From positions 124,001 to 188,000 of the forward strand of contig JAXLUO010000001.1 of assembly GCA_046329495.1 (NCBI GenBank): 64,000 bases of DNA, written 5' to 3'. The notes beneath the pieces were generated by a model. That model worked only from the letters and a program-made list of their open reading frames with translations. It was not told the DNA's origin and searched no databases. Both the position numbers and the translations under genes were made by a program. Source of the stretch: Bog-950 sp046329495. GTDB taxonomy: Bacteria; Bacteroidota; Bacteroidia; Chitinophagales; LD1. Of this stretch, positions 43,459 through 50,577 are shown in pieces (position 1 is the first letter of the stretch; the number at the start of each line of letters is the position of its first letter).

Positions 43459-43495
43459 GGTAGCCGAAAAGCGGAATTACAGAGTAGGCACTAAA
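43459..43495 (+). promoter_or_regulatory. Leader element, copy 2 (before the 231-residue gene)
   Basis: TAGCCGAAAA at 43461-43470 and AGAGTAGGCAC at 43481-43491, 13 nt before the ATG at 43505. It is aligned to copy 1 with a single 1-nt length difference between the blocks. A CCG/CGG stem is preserved although the loop differs (AAAA in copy 1, AAAAG here). Confidence 0.6.
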
Positions 43496-43504
43496 CGTAT
43501 TATT

Positions 43505-44200
43505 ATGAATTTACGGTTGTTTTTAAAGCAAGGCAATATTGACCTGTTGCCAAATTCAGCGGCCAATTGGAAAGTTGGTTATCAATTTGAATGGGATCGC
43601 CCCATTCTAAAACATCGGGCTGACGTAACGTTAATCTACATTTCAAATGAGTTTTACGCCATCGCTAACGACCCTAACATCTTCTCACAATCCGAAAAAG
43701 ATACGGTTGAATCCTCCTTTAATGCAATAAATGCCGAAGCCTTGGTAGATGCAAACATCAACACTATCGATGTTGACAAAAAACATGATTTCCGTACTAT
43801 GCTAAATCTTCCGGACTTAGGCGTTGATATTCAAGGGGGATTTAACTATCAAGTCCTCAAGAATTTCGTTATAGAAGGCGTTACTTACAAAGCTTTAAGT
43901 GGCGATGCTTACTCCCTATTACAGGAATCACTAATTGCTCTTAAACGAAACAATAAACCTACCTATAGGAAGGTTAAAGATCTTGCTTACATTGAACAAC
44001 TTTGGTACGCTTCCAAATTTTCGGTTAAAGTGGAACAGCAATATGCCGCCGACCTTGACGCCAAACTAAGAGTTCAAGGGACCGATTTTGAATTATCTGC
44101 AAACGTTGATGGTGAAGGGTATAAAAAGCTCAACATTAATTTGAAGGCCAATTGCCCTTTTGGAGCCAAAATCAAGGCGCTCGGCGACCTGGTTAACTAA
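43505..44200 (+). CDS. Hypothetical protein of the zincin cassette
   Basis: 231 residues, no signal peptide or strong membrane helix. It starts MNLRLFLKQGNIDLLPNSAANWKVGYQFEWD. The middle is rich in alternating polar/hydrophobic positions (ADVTLIYISNEFYAIA, LPDLGVDIQGGFNYQVLKNF) and the C-terminal half has long amphipathic beta-like stretches (KFSVKVEQQYAADLDAKLRVQG, ELSANVDGEG). Beta-rich overall. I do not recognise the family. It carries the same leader as the peptide gene and lies 59 nt after the zincin, so all three probably act together. Pore-forming or binding-protein roles are speculation. Confidence 0.6.
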   Translation: MNLRLFLKQGNIDLLPNSAANWKVGYQFEWDRPILKHRADVTLIYISNEFYAIANDPNIFSQSEKDTVESSFNAINAEALVDANINTIDVDKKHDFRTMLNLPDLGVDIQGGFNYQVLKNFVIEGVTYKALSGDAYSLLQESLIALKRNNKPTYRKVKDLAYIEQLWYASKFSVKVEQQYAADLDAKLRVQGTDFELSANVDGEGYKKLNINLKANCPFGAKIKALGDLVN

Positions 44201-44572
44201 CCCCTCTCATTTTCTTTAAAAACCCGCAAAATCTGTCTTTCGGTTTTAGTGCTTTTGGTGGTAGCCTTGTAACACGTTACCGCTGAAAGCACTAAGGCTG
44301 ACGATAGCAGCCTGTGAACCTAAACTTTTTGCTGTGACGTTACAGAGGGACGGCTCCTGCGCGATGGGGCTGTCCTTTCTGCTTTTATAGCCTTGGCCCT
44401 TCTATTCATTCTCCAGCTTATGTGTTTGGCAATCAGCAATTTGCGTTCAACCTGGTGCGCATTCAACAATCTTCCCTGGGCCGCTACGCACCGCCAACCT
44501 GCTTTAACTAAATCTTAAAACCCGCTGTACCCTCGGAAAGCCCGCCACCGTACCGTATATTCGCGCCCTCTT
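44201..44572. other. 372-nt gap with one strong hairpin
   Basis: GGACGGCTCC (44348-44357) pairs with GGGGCTGTCC (44366-44375) over 10 bp with two G-T pairs, followed by TTTCTGCTTTT. It may terminate the zincin cassette 150 nt downstream of its last gene, or end an unannotated small RNA. The rest shows no gene. Confidence 0.5.
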
Positions 44573-46492
44573 ATGATCGCGGTTAGCAACATACAACTCT
44601 CTTTCGGCGGAAGGATCATGTTCGATAACATCTCCTTCCTTATTAACGACAACGATAAAATTGGTTTAACAGGCCGTAACGGTGCCGGTAAATCAACCCT
44701 GCTAAAGGTGCTTAAAGGCCAGCAGCAAATTGATGGCGGCGACATTATGTATCCCAAAGGCACCATCATCGGTTACCTGCCGCAGGAACTGCACTCGCAG
44801 TCCTCGCTTTCGGTTATCGACGAAACCAAAAAGGCCTACGAGCATGTAATGAAGCTGATGGAGGAGAAGGATAAGATTATGCACGAAATGGAAACCCGCA
44901 CCGATTATGAAAGTGAGGGCTACATGGATCTTATCGAACGCATCGGTGAGGTAGAGCATCAGATCGAAATTCACGACGGTTACAGTGTTGATGAGCAAAT
45001 TGAGCGCGTTTTAAAAGGTTTGGGTTTTGAGCCTGCCGATTTCGAGAAGGAAATGAAAAGCCTGAGCGGTGGTTGGCAAATGCGTGTAGAGCTGGCCAAG
45101 ATCCTGTTACAGAAGCCCGACCTTATTCTGTTGGACGAACCTACCAACCACCTGGATATTGAGAGTGTGCTGTGGCTGGAAAAATTCCTGAAGGATTACC
45201 CCGGTGCCATAATGATGGTATCGCACGACCGTAGTTTCCTGGATAACATCACCAATCGCACTATCGAGGTGGTAAGCGGAGATATTGAAGACTATCCTGC
45301 CCCTTATACGCGTTACGTAGAGCTGCGCAAAGAACGCCGCGACCAGGTAATTAACGCACAGAAAAATCAGCAGCGCGAAATTGCGCAGATTGAACGCAAC
45401 ATCGAACGCTTCCGCGCCAAGGCCAGCAAAGCAACCTTTGCTCAGTCGCTTATTAAGAAGCTGGACAAAATGGAGCGCATTGAAGTAGACGAAGAAAATG
45501 CGGCTGCTATGAACCTGCGTTTCCCTGCTGCACAGCAATCGGGCAAGGTAGTGGTTGAAGCGGAGCATATCAGCAAAAGCTACGGACCAAAGCAGGTAAT
45601 TAAAGACCAAAGTTTCCAGATAGACCGTGGCGATAAAATTGCCTTTGTAGGTAAAAACGGCATGGGTAAAACCACGCTTACCCGTATACTGGTTGATAAC
45701 CTGCCACACGAAGGTGTGGTTACGATGGGTTACAACGTAACGGTTGGTTATTACGCCCAGCACGCTGCCGATAGTATGGATGGTAACGATACCGTATTAG
45801 ATGTGGTAGACCGTGTAGCTGTTGGCGACATCCGTACTAAACTGCGCGACCTGTTGGGCTGTTTCCTTTTTAAAGGCGACGACGTTTACAAAAAAGTAAA
45901 GGTGTTAAGCGGTGGCGAGAAAGGCCGTTTGGCCATGTGTAAAATGATCCTGGAGCCACGAAACCTGCTGGTAATGGACGAACCTACCAACCACCTGGAT
46001 ATGCTTTCGAAAGAGATATTGAAGAATGCGCTCAATGCGTTCGAAGGCACAGTTATTATCGTATCGCACGACCGTGATTTTCTGCACGGCCTTACCAATA
46101 AAACCTTCGAGTTTACCAAAGACGGTATTAAACAGCACCTGGGCGATATCAACGACTTCCTGGCTAAAAAGCAGATGGAAGACATGCGCTTGTTAGCCAA
46201 GAAGGACGAAGCAAAGCCTAAAAAGGAAGAAGCGAAAGTTGTAAAAGAAGAGCCAAACAAGGACAAGGAGAAAGAGCAGAAGAAACTGAAAAGCGATTTA
46301 GATAAAAGCGAAAAACGCATTGCTGAGCTGGAAGAACAAATAAAGGACCTGGATGTAAAACTGCAGGATGCCGATAAGTTTCAGGAGATAACCAAGGCCC
46401 CTGAGTTTTTCAGCAATTACGATAAGCTTAAAAAAGAGCTGGACGCCGAAATGCAGAATTGGGAAAAACTTTCGGAACAGATTAGTAAATAA
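44573..46492 (+). CDS. ABC-F family ATPase
   Basis: 639 residues with two ATP-binding cassettes and no membrane helices. Cassette 1: Walker A GRNGAGKST (34-42), LSGGWQMRVELA (from 164), Walker B LLDEPTNHLD (from about 187). Cassette 2: GKNGMGKTT (about 360), LSGGEKGRLAM, LVMDEPTNHLD. The linker between cassettes is rich in Arg/Gln (P-site tRNA-interaction-motif type), and the C-terminus is a Lys/Glu coiled coil (about 540-639). ABC-F proteins act on the ribosome, easing stalled translation or giving antibiotic protection; this length and coiled coil resemble Uup/YdiF types. Both catalytic Glu residues are present. Followed by a terminator. Confidence 0.93.
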   Translation: MIAVSNIQLSFGGRIMFDNISFLINDNDKIGLTGRNGAGKSTLLKVLKGQQQIDGGDIMYPKGTIIGYLPQELHSQSSLSVIDETKKAYEHVMKLMEEKDKIMHEMETRTDYESEGYMDLIERIGEVEHQIEIHDGYSVDEQIERVLKGLGFEPADFEKEMKSLSGGWQMRVELAKILLQKPDLILLDEPTNHLDIESVLWLEKFLKDYPGAIMMVSHDRSFLDNITNRTIEVVSGDIEDYPAPYTRYVELRKERRDQVINAQKNQQREIAQIERNIERFRAKASKATFAQSLIKKLDKMERIEVDEENAAAMNLRFPAAQQSGKVVVEAEHISKSYGPKQVIKDQSFQIDRGDKIAFVGKNGMGKTTLTRILVDNLPHEGVVTMGYNVTVGYYAQHAADSMDGNDTVLDVVDRVAVGDIRTKLRDLLGCFLFKGDDVYKKVKVLSGGEKGRLAMCKMILEPRNLLVMDEPTNHLDMLSKEILKNALNAFEGTVIIVSHDRDFLHGLTNKTFEFTKDGIKQHLGDINDFLAKKQMEDMRLLAKKDEAKPKKEEAKVVKEEPNKDKEKEQKKLKSDLDKSEKRIAELEEQIKDLDVKLQDADKFQEITKAPEFFSNYDKLKKELDAEMQNWEKLSEQISK

Positions 46493-46499
46493 CAGTGCA

Positions 46500-46529
46500 G
46501 CGCCACCTTATGGGGTGGCGTTGTTGTTT
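46500..46529 (+). terminator. Rho-independent terminator after the ABC-F gene
   Basis: CGCCACC (46501-46507) pairs with GGTGGCG (46514-46520), followed by TTGTTGTTT. Confidence 0.8.
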
Positions 46530-46541
46530 ATACATTAGCGT

Positions 46542-47240
46542 ATGGCTACGCCCGAAGTAGAAGTACTGTTTGAAGACAAATACCTGCTGGCAGTAAACAA
46601 ACCCGCCGGGTTGGTTATTGAACGGACCGGCCACATGAAGTCCTCGCTGGAAACCAAAGCGTTCTTCTACCTGCGCGAAAAAGAAAAGTATCCGCAAAAA
46701 GTATTTATCGGGTTGCCACACCGGCTGGATAGACCCGTTACCGGTGTGGTGGTGTTTGCCAAAAAGCGCAGTGTATTAAAAGCGCTGGTAGAGTTGTTCC
46801 GCATCCGCGAAATGAAGAAGACTTATTACGCTTTGCTTGAAAACACACCACCCCAACCCGAAGCAGAGCTAAGCCAATGGTACCGCAAAAACGAAGAGCT
46901 GCGAAAAGCAGAACTGTTTAACGATGAACAGCCAAACACCTACCGCGCAAGGCTTATTTATAAAGTCATTCAACAAACACCGGTAGGCACCTTTGTTGAA
47001 GTGCAATTAATAACCGGCAAGTTTCATCAGATCCGCGCCCAAATGGCCGGCATGGGCTGCCCTATTGTTGGCGATGCATTATACGGCGCCAAAACCACTT
47101 ACTTCGAAAACGCCATTGCCTTGCATGCCCGGCGCCTGCAGTTTGTACATCCTGTTACAAACGAAACTATGTGTATCGAGGCACCTTTCCCGGCCAACCA
47201 ATTTTGGGCAGCACTAACCACTCCATCTGCAACGCGCTAA
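46542..47240 (+). CDS. RluA-family RNA pseudouridine synthase
   Basis: 232 residues. HRLDRPVTG carries the catalytic Asp at 63. LLAVNKPAGLV near the start and GKFHQIRAQM, GCPIVGDALYGA and ALHARRLQFVHP further on are the remaining family blocks. No S4 domain, so it is a short RluA-type enzyme converting uridine in rRNA or tRNA to pseudouridine; the target position is not readable. It starts 49 nt after the ABC-F gene, past a terminator. Confidence 0.92.
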   Translation: MATPEVEVLFEDKYLLAVNKPAGLVIERTGHMKSSLETKAFFYLREKEKYPQKVFIGLPHRLDRPVTGVVVFAKKRSVLKALVELFRIREMKKTYYALLENTPPQPEAELSQWYRKNEELRKAELFNDEQPNTYRARLIYKVIQQTPVGTFVEVQLITGKFHQIRAQMAGMGCPIVGDALYGAKTTYFENAIALHARRLQFVHPVTNETMCIEAPFPANQFWAALTTPSATR

Positions 47241-47246
47241 AACAAT

Positions 47247-47273
47247 AAAGGCCTCCTTTGCAGGAAGCCTTTA
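47247..47273. terminator. Bidirectional terminator between convergent genes
   Basis: An 11-bp stem with one mismatch, AAAGGCCTCCT (47248-47258) with AGGAAGCCTTT (47262-47272), placed between the pseudouridine synthase gene and the convergent CocE-type gene. Confidence 0.7.
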
Positions 47274-47294
47274 CGGTTATTGCTTAAGCTGTGC

Positions 47295-50200
47295 TTATTG
47301 CACAATAAACTTCTTGGTAATTTTTACAGCACTGTTCTTCACATCAGTTACAGTAGCAAAGTAAACGCCCTTGCCAAAGCTGCCTGTGTTAATGATGATG
47401 TTATCGTCGAACATACCGGTAGTAATACGTCGGCCGGTAATATCGGTAATCACCACCTCATGTTCGCCCGGTAAGTTCACAAACACCTGTACCTTATCGT
47501 TAGCAGGGTTCGGGTAAACGGTAGCATCTAACTTAGGATCGCTCTTGATTTCAGCAACCGGGTTATAGTGGTAATCGGTATTGTAAACAGGAAAGTTAAT
47601 ACTGGTTGGATGTTCAGGCGAGAAATGTACGCGCTGCACGGCCACGCGTGGCGCCATTTCCTGTCCGTCGAACAGGTAGGTCTGTCCATCACCCGGTTTG
47701 CGGCGGAAGAATTCGCCCTCATTCAACGGTATTTGCGGGTTAGCCTGGTAGCGGGTGTAGTTGCTTGAGTTTATAAGCACACGGATGCGGTGGCCCGGTG
47801 CAAAACAGTAACCAATCGGCATCATCTTAAACACATACTCATAAATCTGTCCAATCTCAATGTTGGTGAAAGGCAGGTCTTTATCAGTAGGGTCTTCCAC
47901 ACCGTTTACATAGGTTGCAGTGCCTGGGTAACCCATGCTATCAACCAATGCACGTGCCCAATCGCGGCCACGGGCGCCAACCACTCCTTCCTGAACAAAG
48001 TAAACGCGGCCATCGGGCCATACGTCGCAAATACGCATATCCCAGTCGCAATCGGTAGGGCCACTGCCTACACCGCCGGGGTTGCTCTTGGCATACAAAG
48101 TACAAACCGGTAAACCAACAATGGTAAACGAATCGGTAAACGGTGCGCTGTTAAATTGTATCACCCCTTCGCGGTCCATAGTATAAGGTGCATTGGTAGG
48201 GTCGGTCAGTTCCATCTGACTTTGCGAGTTGCGGGTACCATCCGGCGAACGCACAATCATATTGCTGCCACCTACGGTTAAGATAGGATCGTCCGGATCG
48301 CTGATATACATACCGTAACCTTCGTCGGTGGTAGGTGCTGTATAGTTAAACGAACCATCTTCGTGCAGGAACATCTTCTTCCATTCAATGTGCTCATCCG
48401 GCGGAAACTTCTCCGAAGATGCCCACCAGTTACCTATCTTATAGTTGTCGCTGTAACCCATTGCCGCATCAGCCGCCGAATCCGGACCGGCTATATAATA
48501 GCGGTAGGCAGGGCAATCGTGTAAGAAGTCGCGGAACGGAATGCCATCCAGCGCTTCGCCGCCAAAGTCAGGTAATACAACGCCCATATCCGGCACATCC
48601 TGTGTAATCTCAAAACTTCCTAAGCTGGAATTGCGCAATTCAACTTTCAGGTTGCTTAAGCCACCGTTGCCCGAAAGGAAGTTGATCATATCCGGGAAGG
48701 TAACGATCAGGTCCTTCGAAGGAACACGAATATCAATATCACCGATTGATGAAGTGCCCAGGTGCTGCCAAACATGGCTTTCGCGGATAATAAACTTAGG
48801 CTCGCCTACAAAGTTATCGGCCGCATAGTTCAGGTTATAACGGAACCACGTAACAATATCGCTCTTTAATAATTTGGCGATAGGAATGTTGTTTACATCA
48901 AGGTTACCCAGGTCAATTTGCGTAAGGTCAGCAACGCTGGCGGGGTAGTAACGGTCACCGCTCTCACGGCCACCAATGGTTTGGTGCGCCCATGGGCCTA
49001 TGATCATTTTCTGCAGGTTCTTGTTTACGCTGTTTGGTATAGCCTGCTGGGTATAGTTAAGCGTGTTGATTTGACCTTCGGTAAAAATATCCCACCATCC
49101 TGTAATGTGCATCACCGGCACATCCATGTTCATATAACGGCTGTGCGTTAAATCAGGCAGCGGTGTTTGGGTAATGGGGTTGGTTGCTTCGCCCCATTGG
49201 TTAACCGGCGCAAGGCTACCATCCATATCGCCACGGCCGATAGAGTTGGGGTAAAAACCTGCAGGGCTTAAGGTGCCATCTAAACGGTTATAGCGGCGTG
49301 CTGTAAAGTGGTCGATGGCAAGGTTCGCCGCATCAAATTTGTTCTGCTGGTATTCGCGCACAACACCATTTAAAGTTAGCTGCGAAGGAAGTGCATAGTC
49401 GGCCGAGGAGTGGATGTTGTCCTGGCGGTTGTGATCAACCGGGGTAAGGTCATCATCAGTGCCTGTAAATATCTGACCCTTTAACCAACCGGTAACAATA
49501 CGGTCGCGGAAAACACCGTTGTTATAACCGGTAGAAATATAGTGCTCGGTAGTAGCCACAATCGGCATTAAGCAACGCAGTTTAGGTAATGAATCGGGAA
49601 TGCGGTGAGCAAGGCCTAACTGCAACTGGGTATTACCCAAGGCCGAAGCACCGATCATACCGATAACACCGTTGTTGATGCGGGTATTTTCGTGCTGGCG
49701 GTCGCCGTATAAAGAGGCAGCAATCGAATCCCACTTAGCGGCATTTAAGGTATCGGCATGCGTTGGTGGAATATTGCCGCTCGGGTCGCGGGCAATGTTC
49801 GATAAATAAGCCGAGTCAATAACCTGAATAACACGCACCGAACTGTAACCGTCCTCGTGCTTGTTGCTGTGGCGAGGGTCGCTGCTGGGCAGATAATCTA
49901 ACACGTGGCCAATGCCGGGGTGGTAGGCGTTCTTGTTCCAGCTATCCGAATACATCGGAAAGTAAACACCTTCCGAAGAATAGCGGCCACGCATATCCTG
50001 CAGCATATAGTTGTAACCCAAAATTGGCAGTATACCGCCTAACTCATCAAAGTCGCCCTTGTCGTACGGGGTACGGGTAAAGATGGTTGGCAACTGATAC
50101 GGATTGGGGTTCGGTTGTCCGTTAATAGAATCGTAGAAAATGATTTGGGCACCGTATGGAATAAAGGTGATGGTATCGGTAACGATATCAATACCCAGCA

Positions 50201-50411
50201 CATTAATGGTGCCTAACGACACACGCAGCGAATCGCGCACACGCGGTAAATAAACGTCGGTAAACATAATTACGCCGTCGGGCATGCGGAACGGTACCGT
50301 AACCTTGGTACTGAATTCCTTGATGTCGTCCAGTTTGCCGTTGGTTACCTGCGCCTGTGGTTGAAACACAAGCATGCAAAGCAAGGCGGTAAGTAAGTAC
50401 AGTTTTTTCAT
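47295..50411 (-). CDS. CocE/NonD family serine hydrolase with T9SS type A sorting domain
   Basis: 1038 residues from the ATG at 50411 (MKKLYLLTALL); an extension to 50462 precedes the signal peptide and is rejected. Signal peptide to PQA-Q; an alpha/beta-hydrolase core with TPYDKGD, QDMRGRYSSEG and the nucleophile elbow GMIGASALGNTQ (Ser256), the acid in HITGWWDIF (Asp441) and the base in IGPWAHQT (His476); then the beta-jelly-roll domain of X-Pro peptidase/CocE proteins (FAPGHRIRVLINSSNYTRY); then a type A domain (VYPNPANDKVQVF, EVVITDITGRRI, GKGVYFATV, KKFIVQ). The triad is complete. Likely an exported acyl-ester or peptide hydrolase. The core is much longer than usual (insertions around 120-230). 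Confidence 0.9.
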   Translation of the reverse strand: MKKLYLLTALLCMLVFQPQAQVTNGKLDDIKEFSTKVTVPFRMPDGVIMFTDVYLPRVRDSLRVSLGTINVLGIDIVTDTITFIPYGAQIIFYDSINGQPNPNPYQLPTIFTRTPYDKGDFDELGGILPILGYNYMLQDMRGRYSSEGVYFPMYSDSWNKNAYHPGIGHVLDYLPSSDPRHSNKHEDGYSSVRVIQVIDSAYLSNIARDPSGNIPPTHADTLNAAKWDSIAASLYGDRQHENTRINNGVIGMIGASALGNTQLQLGLAHRIPDSLPKLRCLMPIVATTEHYISTGYNNGVFRDRIVTGWLKGQIFTGTDDDLTPVDHNRQDNIHSSADYALPSQLTLNGVVREYQQNKFDAANLAIDHFTARRYNRLDGTLSPAGFYPNSIGRGDMDGSLAPVNQWGEATNPITQTPLPDLTHSRYMNMDVPVMHITGWWDIFTEGQINTLNYTQQAIPNSVNKNLQKMIIGPWAHQTIGGRESGDRYYPASVADLTQIDLGNLDVNNIPIAKLLKSDIVTWFRYNLNYAADNFVGEPKFIIRESHVWQHLGTSSIGDIDIRVPSKDLIVTFPDMINFLSGNGGLSNLKVELRNSSLGSFEITQDVPDMGVVLPDFGGEALDGIPFRDFLHDCPAYRYYIAGPDSAADAAMGYSDNYKIGNWWASSEKFPPDEHIEWKKMFLHEDGSFNYTAPTTDEGYGMYISDPDDPILTVGGSNMIVRSPDGTRNSQSQMELTDPTNAPYTMDREGVIQFNSAPFTDSFTIVGLPVCTLYAKSNPGGVGSGPTDCDWDMRICDVWPDGRVYFVQEGVVGARGRDWARALVDSMGYPGTATYVNGVEDPTDKDLPFTNIEIGQIYEYVFKMMPIGYCFAPGHRIRVLINSSNYTRYQANPQIPLNEGEFFRRKPGDGQTYLFDGQEMAPRVAVQRVHFSPEHPTSINFPVYNTDYHYNPVAEIKSDPKLDATVYPNPANDKVQVFVNLPGEHEVVITDITGRRITTGMFDDNIIINTGSFGKGVYFATVTDVKNSAVKITKKFIVQ

Positions 50412-50577
50412 TCGATGGTTTGGGTTTTGTACATTCCTTAAAGGAGTTATAATGTTAGCCAATTGTTTTCAGAAAATGAAATATACAACACACCGAAAAA
50501 CAACTTTCTGCCGGCTTTTACCGTCTCAAAATTAGTTACTAAAAAGTCTATCTTAGCCCGTCCCTAAATCAGCGTGC

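Noticed and set aside
43505..44200. Bacterial gasdermin next to its activating protease
   Set aside because: The protease-neighbour layout prompted the idea, but there is no N-terminal acylation-type Cys and no sequence feature I can tie to gasdermins; a structure comparison would be needed.
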